A stretch of DNA of 64,000 bases from Acidobacteriota bacterium (GTDB lineage Bacteria; Acidobacteriota; Terriglobia; Terriglobales; Acidobacteriaceae), in assembly GCA_013289765.1 (NCBI GenBank), contig JABCZI010000007.1, positions 62,001 to 126,000 on the forward strand, read 5' to 3'. The number at the start of each line of letters is the position of its first letter. The stretch's first letter is position 1. A program made the translations under genes and the position numbers. The notes under the pieces are model-generated. The model saw nothing but the letters and a program-made list of their open reading frames with translations. It searched no databases and had not been told where the DNA came from. This document shows positions 44,257 through 53,500 of the stretch, piece after piece.

Positions 44257-46377
44257 ATGTCTATTCGCAGAGTGATCTTGTGCTTGGTGGTTCTGACACT
44301 GCCCGTCGCTATGCTTGGGCAAAAAAGTGCGCTGCCTAACGACGCAGGAGCTGCGGAAGAGTCAAAGTCAACGCCCAAGCTGGAACACTTCGATCCAAAT
44401 TTGACCGACAAAGAACTGAGTCCTTGCGACGATTTCTATAAGTACTCCTGCAAAAAATGGCTGACGGCGAACCCGATTCCAGCCGATCAGGTCTATTGGA
44501 GCACTGGAAGTGGCCTGCAACTTTGGAACGAGAATTTGCTGCGTGAAACACTGGAAGCAAGCAGTAAGAACGACCCCAAGCGCAGTGCCGTGCAGCAAAA
44601 GATCGGCGACTATTGGGCCGCGTGCATGGATGAGAGCGGCATTGAAGCAGCGGGCCTGAAGCCGCTGCAGCCGGAACTGGAGCGGATTGCCGCGATCAAG
44701 TCAAAGAAAGAAATCACGCTTGAGATTGCTCATCTTCACCACTTGTTTCCGGGCACGTGGGAGCAGGGTGACAATCAAACGAACTCCCCATTCTTCGGCT
44801 TTACGGGACAGCAAGACTATGACGATGCTTCCAAAGTGGTGGCGCAGATCGATCAGGGCGGCCTGAGCCTACCCAGCCGCGATTACTACATCAAGACCGA
44901 CGAAAAATCGGTGGCGACTCTCAAGCAATTCCGCGCACATGTGCACAAGATGTTCGTGCTAGCGGGTGAAAAAGAAGCGCAAGCCGGCGGCGACGCAGAT
45001 GCTGTGATTGAACTCGAAACCGCGCTGGCCCAGGCGCAGATGGACAACGTTAAACGGCGAGATCCCAAAAATATCAATAACAAGATGAGCCTGGCGCAGA
45101 TCCGCGAGTTGACGCCCTCGATCGATTGGGACATTTATTTGAAGACGGTGAAAGCTCCGGCCAGCGACCACTACATTGTGACTGCGCCTGATTTCTTCCG
45201 CGCCGAGGAAAAACTGCTGGCGGGGCGTCCGATCGAGCAATGGAAAACTTACATCCGCTGGCAAGTCATACACCGAGCTGCGCCAGTTCTTAACAAGGCA
45301 ATGGTCGATGAGAATTTCGACTTCTTCGCCCGGACTCTGGCGGGCCAGGAACAGAACCAGCCGCGCTGGCGCCGATGTGTGCACAATGCCGACCGCGATC
45401 TCGGCGAAGCGCTCGGCCAGGCTTACGTAGACCGCGCCTTTCCGCCGGAGAGCAAGGCTCGCACGATTGAGATGGTGCATGCCATCGAGGGGGCTATGCA
45501 TGATGACATTGAAAGCGTGAGTTGGATGACACCGGCCACCAAGGAACAGGCGATCGTGAAGCTGAAAGGGATTGAAGACAAGATCGGCTATCCTTCGCAC
45601 TGGCGCGATTATTCCGGAGTGAAGGTGACTCGCGATAATTACCTTGGCAATGTTCAGCAGGCGTCGGCGTTCGAATTCGAACGCTGGGTGGCCAAGATCG
45701 GCAAGCCGGTGGACCGCAGCGAATGGACCATGACGCCCCCAACTATCAATGCCTATTACGATCCGCAGTTAAATACCATCAATTTTCCCGCTGGAATTCT
45801 GCAGCCGCCATTCTTCGAAAAGGCCATGGACGATTCCGTTAATTTTGGCGCCATTGGAATGGTTATCGGTCACGAACTGACTCACGGCTTCGATGATCAG
45901 GGACGCAAGTTCGATGCTCAAGGCAATCTTCGTGACTGGTGGACTGTGGAAGATGCCAAAGAATACGACGAGCGTGGCAAGTGCATCTCCGATGAATATA
46001 CGCAGGAGGTTCCTGATGCCGGCCCGGGGGTCAAGCAGAATGGTTTACTGACGCAGGGGGAAGATACGGCTGACAATGGTGGCGTCCACCTCGCTCTGAA
46101 TGCACTTGCGACTGAGCTCAAGAAACAAGGGAAATCGCTCGACGATAAAGGCCCGGATGGATGGACTTATCGCCAGCGCTTCTTCCTCTCTTACGCTTAT
46201 TCGTGGTGTGCGAATATAAGGCCGGAAGTAGCTCGTCTGGTGGTGACTACGAATCCACACTCCATGCCGATCTTCCGCATCGATGATGTGGTTTCGAATA
46301 TGTCCGAATTTGCCCAGGCGTTTGGTTGCCAGCCGGGGCAGAAGATGGTCCGGGCAAATGCTTGCCGGGTGTGGTAG
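44257..46377 (+). CDS. pepO: M13 family metalloendopeptidase (PepO/neprilysin-like)
   Basis: A 706-residue exported protease from ATG 44257, which has the Shine-Dalgarno AGAGAGG nearby and starts the signal peptide MSIRRVILCLVVLTLPVAML. The N-terminal DDFYKYSCKKWLTANPIP is the M13 start. The zinc site is VIGHELTHGFDDQG with His539, Glu540 and His543; the third ligand is Glu602 in GEDTADNGG with Asp606. NFPAGILQPPFF and the C-terminal CRVW are also typical. It cleaves small peptides in the periplasm. A two-way terminator follows at 46417. Confidence 0.94.
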   Translation: MSIRRVILCLVVLTLPVAMLGQKSALPNDAGAAEESKSTPKLEHFDPNLTDKELSPCDDFYKYSCKKWLTANPIPADQVYWSTGSGLQLWNENLLRETLEASSKNDPKRSAVQQKIGDYWAACMDESGIEAAGLKPLQPELERIAAIKSKKEITLEIAHLHHLFPGTWEQGDNQTNSPFFGFTGQQDYDDASKVVAQIDQGGLSLPSRDYYIKTDEKSVATLKQFRAHVHKMFVLAGEKEAQAGGDADAVIELETALAQAQMDNVKRRDPKNINNKMSLAQIRELTPSIDWDIYLKTVKAPASDHYIVTAPDFFRAEEKLLAGRPIEQWKTYIRWQVIHRAAPVLNKAMVDENFDFFARTLAGQEQNQPRWRRCVHNADRDLGEALGQAYVDRAFPPESKARTIEMVHAIEGAMHDDIESVSWMTPATKEQAIVKLKGIEDKIGYPSHWRDYSGVKVTRDNYLGNVQQASAFEFERWVAKIGKPVDRSEWTMTPPTINAYYDPQLNTINFPAGILQPPFFEKAMDDSVNFGAIGMVIGHELTHGFDDQGRKFDAQGNLRDWWTVEDAKEYDERGKCISDEYTQEVPDAGPGVKQNGLLTQGEDTADNGGVHLALNALATELKKQGKSLDDKGPDGWTYRQRFFLSYAYSWCANIRPEVARLVVTTNPHSMPIFRIDDVVSNMSEFAQAFGCQPGQKMVRANACRVW

Positions 46378-46416
46378 CGGTTCGATTCTTCATCTTGCTA
46401 TAGGCAATCGCGAAAA

Positions 46417-46440
46417 TGGGCCAGCTCACGAGCTGGCCCA
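46417..46440. terminator. Bidirectional intrinsic terminator
   Basis: TGGGCCAGCT and AGCTGGCCCA form a perfect 10 bp stem with a 4-base loop. It is followed by TTCTTTATT on the plus strand and by ATTTTCG on the minus strand. It lies between the convergent metallopeptidase and DUF2911 genes and can stop transcription from both sides. Confidence 0.85.
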
Positions 46441-46469
46441 TTCTTTATTGTTGAATTCTCGCTTCGCAG

Positions 46470-47534
46470 CTAGCGGTTGATGTCATCCTTAGACTGCAAG
46501 CGCTTAACGTAGCCCTGTAAGTTGGATTTGTTGGAATCAGGCGCCGCCGTCAGCGCGGTTTGCATTTCCTTAACCGCGTTGTCGAAATCGCCCTGGCCGC
46601 TGTAAACCCGCGCCATACCGACGTGCGACGTCCATTCAGTCGGAAACTTCTTCGCGTTGGTGCGATAAAGCGCGAATGCCTCTTCCTGTTTCTTTTCTCC
46701 CTGTAGCTGGCGGCCATAGAAATAAAGTTGCTGCGGGGACGCTTTCTCTATCGCCTTGTTGCGAAAACTCGATGCGTCGTCTTTACGGCCGATGGCCGCG
46801 AGAATAAGCGACTTGTTCATCAAGTTGTCGAAGCGTTCTTCCACCTGGATGGACTGGTCTTCATCCTTGAGCGCCTCGTCCAGATTTGTTTTATTGGTAA
46901 GGAAATAGTTGGCGGCATCGTCCCAGCCCTCCCAGTAATATTGATTCAGGCCGCGGATTTGCCGGTGAATGCTGGCTTCGACAATGTCGTTCACCTTAGC
47001 GGAAACTTTGAAGGGAACCGCGACCTTCTCCCAGCGCAGAGTTAGGACGGTCGAGTCGGGTGTAACGTCATCGAAGTCATAAGTAAGCGCGTTGTGAAAT
47101 TCGGCGGGTTGCGGCTTCACTGTGACTCGCAGCGCGTCCTCATCTTGTTTGTAAGTAAAACTTCCCCAAGCGTTTGCCATCTTTGAGAAGATCACAGTCC
47201 ACTGATTTTCGCCGGGGATCATGTGCAGGCCGTAGGTTCCCTTGTCGAGCGGTTGGCCTTCAATGGATACCGGATCGGTGAATGTGAGGGTGGTGTTTTC
47301 GTTGGCTCCGGCGCGCCAGACCTCGCCGTAAGGTACGAGCTTGCCCCAGATTTGGCGGCCATTTGCCAGCGGCCGGTGATAGTTGACGGTGATATCGGTA
47401 ATGCCAATACGTTGCGTGACCACGGCATGTTGGCTCGGCCGGGGCAGATCGAGCATTACGGTTTGCGCGTGACAAAGACTAAGACTGGTTACCGACAAAA
47501 AACCTGAGAGCAGGACCAGACGAACTCTGTGCAT
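46470..47534 (-). CDS. DUF2911 domain protein with TPR-like C-terminus
   Basis: About 354 residues. ATG 47534 was chosen because it begins the signal peptide MHRVRLVLLSGFLSVTSLSL ending at CHAQ and has GAGGAG 6 bases before it. Residues 30-175 fit DUF2911: VTQRIGITDITVNYHRPLAN, WRAGANENTTLTF and GTYGLHMIPGENQWTVIFSK. The second half (about 220-345) has TPR-like helix pairs (EEAFALYRTNAKKFPTEWTSH, then FDNAVKEMQTAL). This DUF is common in secreted proteins of Bacteroidota and Acidobacteriota; its biochemical role is unknown. It is convergent with the metallopeptidase gene. Confidence 0.86.
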   Translation of the reverse strand: MHRVRLVLLSGFLSVTSLSLCHAQTVMLDLPRPSQHAVVTQRIGITDITVNYHRPLANGRQIWGKLVPYGEVWRAGANENTTLTFTDPVSIEGQPLDKGTYGLHMIPGENQWTVIFSKMANAWGSFTYKQDEDALRVTVKPQPAEFHNALTYDFDDVTPDSTVLTLRWEKVAVPFKVSAKVNDIVEASIHRQIRGLNQYYWEGWDDAANYFLTNKTNLDEALKDEDQSIQVEERFDNLMNKSLILAAIGRKDDASSFRNKAIEKASPQQLYFYGRQLQGEKKQEEAFALYRTNAKKFPTEWTSHVGMARVYSGQGDFDNAVKEMQTALTAAPDSNKSNLQGYVKRLQSKDDINR

Positions 47535-47751
47535 GGGAGACTCCTCTTTATTTGTGGGAATCAAAAAGCCATTTCAGTCGCAGCCGAGGTAATGCATTGG
47601 GATGGAATACCTGATTGCTGGCGATTTAGACGAGGGGGCGAGGCCAAGGTAAGCAATCGGACGCGGAAGAGGAGATTCTTCAATCGCAGCTTGACAATCC
47701 CAGCGTCCGGGAGCAGAATTCTCGAAGGCGAATAAAAAGCGAAAATGCTAG

Positions 47752-47769
47752 CCGGGGCTGCCAACCCCG
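47752..47769. repeat. GC hairpin in the leader of imuA
   Basis: CCGGGG and CCCCGG flank a 6-base loop in the 264 bp region between the DUF2911 gene and imuA. It lies about 30 bp before the imuA start and just upstream of its Shine-Dalgarno CGAGGA. It may be a copy of a dispersed GC-rich palindrome or affect translation. No clear LexA-type box was recognised in this region. Confidence 0.45.
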
Positions 47770-47798
47770 GCGCTCCCTGAAAACTTTCCGAGGAATTT

Positions 47799-48752
47799 AT
47801 GTCTTCCGCAGTGTTTTCCACTTCGGCGGCCCAGAGCCGCCCTTTTGTCTTTGATGGTGAAGAGGTTATAGAGGTATGCCCGAAAGCTTCCGGGGAGGAA
47901 TTTTTTGGCGAGGCTCGCCCACCGCAACGAGTGGTCTCCGAAAGTTTCCTTGGGGCTTTCAAAGATTCGAGACTTGCCGGGGTTACTCCAGCTTCGCGGT
48001 TGGCGGTACGTCTCACGCCAGAAATGGTATCCAGCGGCATTGCTGCACTGGATGCGCTTACCGGAGGTCTGCCGCGCGGGTGCTTGACGGAAATTTGCGG
48101 CCCAGCTTCTTCCGGACGCACCACTTTGTTGCTCTCCGCACTGGCCGCGGCCACAGGGCGCGGGGAATGCTGCGCGGTGGTGGACGCCGGCGATGCTCTA
48201 GATCCCCAATGTGTCGCGGACGCAGGTATCGAGTTGGATCGGTTGCTGTGGGTGCGGTGTGGGGAAGACACACCGCAGAATAATTCTATGCGCAAGACAG
48301 GTTCGGACACGGAGAATAAAAACTTTTTCAAATCGGATTCGCACGATCCCGAGCATCGTTTGGAACAACTTTTGCGCGTTACCGACCTGTTGCTGGAAAG
48401 TGGAGGCTTCGGCCTGATCGCCCTTGATCTCGGCGATTTGCCGCCGCAAACAACTCGCCGCATTCCGTTGACAACGTGGTTCCGTTTCCGCCGCGCTGTG
48501 GAGCATACGCCCACGGTGCTGCTGGCAGTTGAGCGGCAGTCCATTGCCGGAAGCTGCTCTTCTTTATTGATTAAGCTGGGGTCGCAAGCACCTGGGATAC
48601 GGCAACTCATGACTACTCAACCCGCGCCCACACATGCGCAATTGCTGACCGAACTTAAAATCACGGCAGAGATAGTGAGATCGCGGATGGAGCGCAAACC
48701 GGCTCGTTCCGCCGAAGTCATTTTCAGCAGCAAAACCGCGTGGGCGGGATGA
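47799..48752 (+). CDS. imuA: ImuA-like RecA-fold protein of the mutasome cassette
   Basis: A 317-residue protein with a RecA-like core. GPASSGRTTLLLSALAAATG is a Walker A variant starting about residue 101, and LIALDLGDLPPQTTRR is the Walker B region. It has the usual ImuA opening VSSGIAALDALTGGLPRG. ImuA works with ImuB and DnaE2 in error-prone translesion synthesis after DNA damage. The order imuA-imuB-dnaE2 is conserved here. Start ATG 47799 with GAGGA six bases upstream. The N-terminal 70 residues are poorly conserved. The family is also annotated as SulA-like or RecA-like; the cassette context settles the assignment. Confidence 0.85.
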   Translation: MSSAVFSTSAAQSRPFVFDGEEVIEVCPKASGEEFFGEARPPQRVVSESFLGAFKDSRLAGVTPASRLAVRLTPEMVSSGIAALDALTGGLPRGCLTEICGPASSGRTTLLLSALAAATGRGECCAVVDAGDALDPQCVADAGIELDRLLWVRCGEDTPQNNSMRKTGSDTENKNFFKSDSHDPEHRLEQLLRVTDLLLESGGFGLIALDLGDLPPQTTRRIPLTTWFRFRRAVEHTPTVLLAVERQSIAGSCSSLLIKLGSQAPGIRQLMTTQPAPTHAQLLTELKITAEIVRSRMERKPARSAEVIFSSKTAWAG

Positions 48753-48768
48753 AGGAATCAATGTTCCC

Positions 48769-50445
48769 ATGCCTTTTGCCTGCATCTTCGTGCCGAATTT
48801 TACCGTTGCCGCCGTGTTTCGCGCCGAGTTCGAGTTGCGAGCGCGGGCCGTGGCTATTTTTGAAGGCAAGCCGCCGCTGGAAAAAGTTTTTGCTGTGAAT
48901 GACAACGCGGGACGCGCGGGTATTGCACCAGGCATGACGAAAGCCCAGGCGGAACTTTGTTCTGAACTGACGCTGTATCCGCGTTCTTTGCTGCAGGAGT
49001 CTGCTGCGCATGCGGCTCTTCTGGATTGCGCGCAGTCTTTCTCGCCGTGCGTGGAGGATGCCGCAGCCGATACGGCAATTCTCGATCTTGCAGGAATGGA
49101 ATCGCTTTTCGGCACGCTGCCGGAAATTGCGCATGATCTCTTTCGGTGCGGTGCAGACCTTGGACTGGATGTGAACGTTTCTGTAGCTTCGAATCCCGAT
49201 GCTGCCATGCTTGCGGCGCGCGGGTTTCCGGGCGTGACTGTGATTCCCTCGGGAAAAGAGGCGGAATGTTTAGGGTCTCTGCCGATCCATGTGCTATTTG
49301 CCGCTGGGTCGGGGAATCAACAAACAAAAGGCAAAGAGAAAAAAAGCGATCAAGAAAAAGAGGCGATCCGGTTACTGGAAACGTTGGAGCGCTGGGGTGT
49401 GCGTGATTTGCGAGCCTTGGCTGCGCTGCCGCAAGTTGCGCTGAGCGAGCGTTTGGGACAGGAGGGTTTGCGCTTGCAGGGACTGGCGCGAGGCTCGGCT
49501 TCGCGCACGCTGGTTCCAGTGGAAGCGCCAGCGATATTTGAAGAAGCAGTAGAGTTGGAATTCCCCATCGTTCTGCTGGAGCCGCTGGCGTTTTTGTTGA
49601 ATCGCCTGCTTGAGCAGATCTGTGCGCGTTTGGCTGTGCGCGCGTTGAATACCCAGGAATTGCGGCTTACGCTTGGACTGCAGAATTTGACGGGCGTCGA
49701 TCCTGAGTCCGACACCGTCGGGATTCCCGGCGAGAGCGACGTATCGCATGGCGCAGCCGAGGCTGAATCGCCAGCACAGCATTTTGTTTCCGGCAGACAA
49801 AGAAAGTTTTGTCGCATTCTTCGTCTGCCTCTTCCCATGCTCGATCCAAAGCTTTTTCTAAAATTGTTACAACTGGATTTGAACGCGCATCCGCCGGGCG
49901 CGCCGATCACGAAGATTCATCTCATCGCGGAACCTGCGCGGCCGCGATCTGCCCAAGGCGGCCTGTTTCTGCCTCCATCGCCGGAACCCGAAAAACTGGA
50001 ACTCACGCTGGCGCGCATTGCTCGGCTAGTGGGCGAGGCACGCGTGGGATCAATGGAGTTATTGGATACGCATCGTGCCGAAGGTTTTCGGATGCGGCGC
50101 TTCGTGCCTGGGACGCAGCCAAACCTTTCGCGAAAAACATCTGAAGCGGCAGAAGATAAACCTGCTGTTGCTGCTCTTCGCATGTTTCGTCCGACACTGC
50201 GGGTCACTGTGACTTTGGAAAATGGAGAACTGGCTCGCGTGTCCTGCACAAAGAAAAAGGAAGTACAAGGCACTGTGCTCTGGAAAGCAGGCCCCTGGCG
50301 CAGTTCCGGAGACTGGTGGGATCGGGAAGCCTGGGCGCGCGATGAGTGGGACATCGCCTTGCAAAGTACGGATGGCGTTGTTCTCTACCGGCTTGTGCAC
50401 GATCTGCTGGGAGGGGGCTGGTTCGTGGAAGGCACATATGACTGA
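48769..50445 (+). CDS. imuB: ImuB, Y-family polymerase-like mutasome scaffold
   Basis: A 558-residue protein of the Y-family DNA polymerase fold. The palm begins ACIFVPNFTVAAVFRAEFEL, where the first catalytic Asp of active polymerases (usually in a D-x-D near the start) is replaced, as expected of non-catalytic ImuB. IAPGMTKAQAELC, TAILDLAGMESLFG and VSVASNPDAAMLAA follow the Y-family order. The C-terminal half resembles the little-finger and ImuB tail, which in other bacteria binds the beta clamp. Residues of about 185-205 are a charged Lys/Glu linker. It is 16 bp after imuA and about 85 bp before dnaE2. Confidence 0.87.
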   Translation: MPFACIFVPNFTVAAVFRAEFELRARAVAIFEGKPPLEKVFAVNDNAGRAGIAPGMTKAQAELCSELTLYPRSLLQESAAHAALLDCAQSFSPCVEDAAADTAILDLAGMESLFGTLPEIAHDLFRCGADLGLDVNVSVASNPDAAMLAARGFPGVTVIPSGKEAECLGSLPIHVLFAAGSGNQQTKGKEKKSDQEKEAIRLLETLERWGVRDLRALAALPQVALSERLGQEGLRLQGLARGSASRTLVPVEAPAIFEEAVELEFPIVLLEPLAFLLNRLLEQICARLAVRALNTQELRLTLGLQNLTGVDPESDTVGIPGESDVSHGAAEAESPAQHFVSGRQRKFCRILRLPLPMLDPKLFLKLLQLDLNAHPPGAPITKIHLIAEPARPRSAQGGLFLPPSPEPEKLELTLARIARLVGEARVGSMELLDTHRAEGFRMRRFVPGTQPNLSRKTSEAAEDKPAVAALRMFRPTLRVTVTLENGELARVSCTKKKEVQGTVLWKAGPWRSSGDWWDREAWARDEWDIALQSTDGVVLYRLVHDLLGGGWFVEGTYD

Positions 50446-50450
50446 AAAAA

Positions 50451-50522
50451 CAGTGGCCAGTGATCAGTGGCCATTCTTTTCTACGAAATTACTGAGAACT
50501 GGCAACTGACCCCTGACCACTG
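50451..50522. repeat. Inverted repeat between imuB and dnaE2
   Basis: A left arm of about 23 bp (built from CAGTGGCCAGTGATCAGTGG) and a right arm ending CCCCTGACCACTG are reverse complements with a few mismatches, around a 24 bp AT-rich centre. It fills the imuB-dnaE2 gap. The core CAGTGATCAGTG recurs at 30016-30027, so this is one copy of a dispersed palindromic family. A full copy in a transcript would fold into a long hairpin. Confidence 0.75.
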
Positions 50523-50530
50523 AAAAATTT

Positions 50531-53500
50531 ATGTATATCGAGCTTCATGCACGCTCTGCTTTTAGCTTCCTCGAAGGCTCTTCTTTGCCTGAGGATCTGG
50601 CCAAGATGTGTGACCGTCTTAGCATGCCCGCCATGGCATTACTGGATACGGACGGGGTCTACGGCGCGCCGCGCTTTCATCTGGCAATGAAAAAAATCGA
50701 AATCAAGGCGCACATCGGAGCGGAAGTAAGCGCATTTTTACCACGGAATCGCGGAGGCACAGAAGAGAACAATCAACAATCAAAATTCAATAATCAACAA
50801 TTTACAAATTTCTCCGTGACTCCGTGTCTCGGTGGTAAGTTCCGTCTCCCGCTTCTTGTTTCCTCTCGCGCTGGTTATCAGAACATCTGCCGCCTGATCA
50901 CCAAGATGAAGCTGCGCGCGAAAAAAGGCGAGGGGGCGGTTCGCAAAGAAGAACTGGAAGAACATGCGAAAGGGCTCATCTGTCTGACCGGAGGCGCGGA
51001 CGGGCTTCTGGCCGCGGCTTTGCAACAGGGCGGGATGGAAGCAGCACGTAAACAAGTTGAGCAACTAGTTGGACTATTTGGCCGCAACAATGTCTACGTC
51101 GAGTTGCAACGTCATTTTCAGCGGGAAGAAGAATCTCGCAACCGCGCTGCCATTGCAATCGCCAACTTGCTCAATCTTCCGCTGCTCGCCACCAACGGCG
51201 TTTGCTACGCCACGGCGAAAGACCGCGAACTCTGCGACGCGTTCACCGCCATTCGCCATCACCGCACACTCTCGACTGCGGGCCGGCTGCTGACGCGCAA
51301 TTCGGAGCGTCATTTGAAATCGCCGCAAGAGATGCAACAACTTTTCTCCGATCTGCCCGAAGCCATCGCCAATACGCTCGAATTGTCTTCCCGCCTCGAG
51401 TTCACATTAAACGATCTTGGCTACCAGTTCCCTCAGTATCCCGTTTCCGAAGGCGAGACCATGAATTCGTTCCTGCGAGATCGCTCTTGGGAAGGTTTTC
51501 GGGAACGCTACGGCCGGGCCACAAGTGAGATGCAAACCCGCGCCCGCCGCCAGATTGAGCGTGAACTGGCGTTGATCGAAAAACTTAATCTTGCCGGATA
51601 TTTTCTTATTGTGTGGGATCTGGTTCGCTTCTGCCGCACGGAAAATATTCTGCTGCAGGGACGCGGGTCGGCTGCAAACAGCGCCGTCTGTTATGCGCTG
51701 GGCATCACTGCCGTCGATCCCATCAGCATGGAACTTCTTTTCGAGCGCTTTCTTTCCGAAGAGCGTGGGGAGTGGCCCGACATCGATCTCGACCTGCCCA
51801 GCGGCGACGAACGCGAAAAAGTGATTCAGTATGTCTACCGCCGCTACGGGGAACGTGGCGCGGCCATGACCGCGAACGTCATCACCTACCGGAATAAAAT
51901 GGCGGCGCGGGAAATGGGAAAGGCATTGGGATTCGATCCAGAAACACTGGGAAAAATTTCCGCAGCAGTCGCTACCTGGGAATTTCGCGATGAAAACGAC
52001 GCGCTCGACCGCCGCTTCCGCGATGCCGGACTCGATCTCAAACATCCGCGGCTGCGCAAATATTACGAGCTGTGTCTAGCCGTGCAGGACATGCCGCGGC
52101 ATCTCGGGCAGCACTCCGGCGGCATGGTTATTTGCCAAGGACAGCTAGATTCTGTGGTTCCACTCGAACCCGCTTCCATGCCCGGCCGCGTAGTGGTCCA
52201 GTGGGACAAAGAGGATTGCGCCGACATGGGCATCATCAAAGTCGACCTGCTGGGCCTGGGAATGATGGCGGTGCTGAAAGATTCAATCGAACTGGTTCGC
52301 AAGCACTATCCCGATGAAGTCGATCTGGCGCATCTTCCGCAAGACGATGCCGCGGTTTATTCCGCGTTGCAACAGGCCGACACCATTGGACTGTTTCAGG
52401 TGGAAAGCCGCGCGCAAATGGCATGTCTGCCGCGCCTTCGCCCGAAACGCTTTTACGACATTGTGGTGCAGGTGGCGATCATCCGGCCGGGACCGATTGT
52501 CGGACAGATGGTGAATCCTTTTTTGTTGCGGCGGCAGGGAAGGGAAGAGGTTACATATCCGCATCCTTCGCTCGAGCCGGTGCTGGCACGCACGCTGGGC
52601 GTGCCACTTTTTCAGGAACAATTATTGCGCATTGCCATGATTGCGGCCAATTTCAGCGGCGGTGAAGCCGAAGACTTGCGCCGCGCTATGGGCTTCAAGC
52701 GGTCGCAAGCGCGTATGCGGGAAATTGAAGCCAAGCTGCGATCCGGTATGACGCAGAATGGAATTTCGCCGAAAGCTCAGGAAGAAATTATTCTCTCCAT
52801 TACATCCTTCGCGCTTTATGGATTTCCGGAATCGCATGCGGCCAGCTTCGCGCTGATCGCGTATGCCAGCGCCTATTTGAAGTGTCACTACCTCGCTGCG
52901 TTTACCGCCGCGTTGCTCAATAACCAGCCCATGGGTTTTTATTCTCCGGCGACGATTGTCAAAGATGCCCAACGCCACGGATTGAAAACGCTGTCCGTGG
53001 ATGTGATGCGGTCGGAGTGGATGTGCAGTTTGGAAGCTGTACCCAGTACCGAGTACCGGGTACCGGGTAAAACCATTCCTCCTCCAGAGGATTTGCTGGC
53101 CACAAATAATTTTGTCATTCCGACCCCCGAACGAATGCAAGGGGCGAAGGAATCTCAATCTCGCTCGGTACCAGGTACTAGGTACTCGAAACTCGCTCCG
53201 GCGCTACGTTTGGGATTGCGTTACGTTCGGGGGTTGCGCGAGGAAGCAGGTCAGGCGCTGGTGCGCGAACGTGCGAGGGCGCTATTTACTTCTATTCACG
53301 ATCTGACCCAGCGCGTTCCAGAACTGCGCAAGGATGAGCTCACTACACTGGCGGAAATTGGCGCGCTGAATGCAATAGCGAGTACCCAGTACCGAGTACC
53401 GAGTAAAACCTTTGCCATCCCGAGTTCCGAGCTCACGCGAGGGACGGTGGAATCTCGCAACTCGATACTAGGAACTCGTTACTCGCAACTTCACCGTCGC

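Noticed and set aside
47561-48610. 349-residue open frame on the minus strand over imuA
   Set aside because: It is Ser/Arg/Pro-rich without domain character and is fully covered by imuA on the plus strand, whose Walker motifs and operon position are clear. It is a codon-bias shadow.
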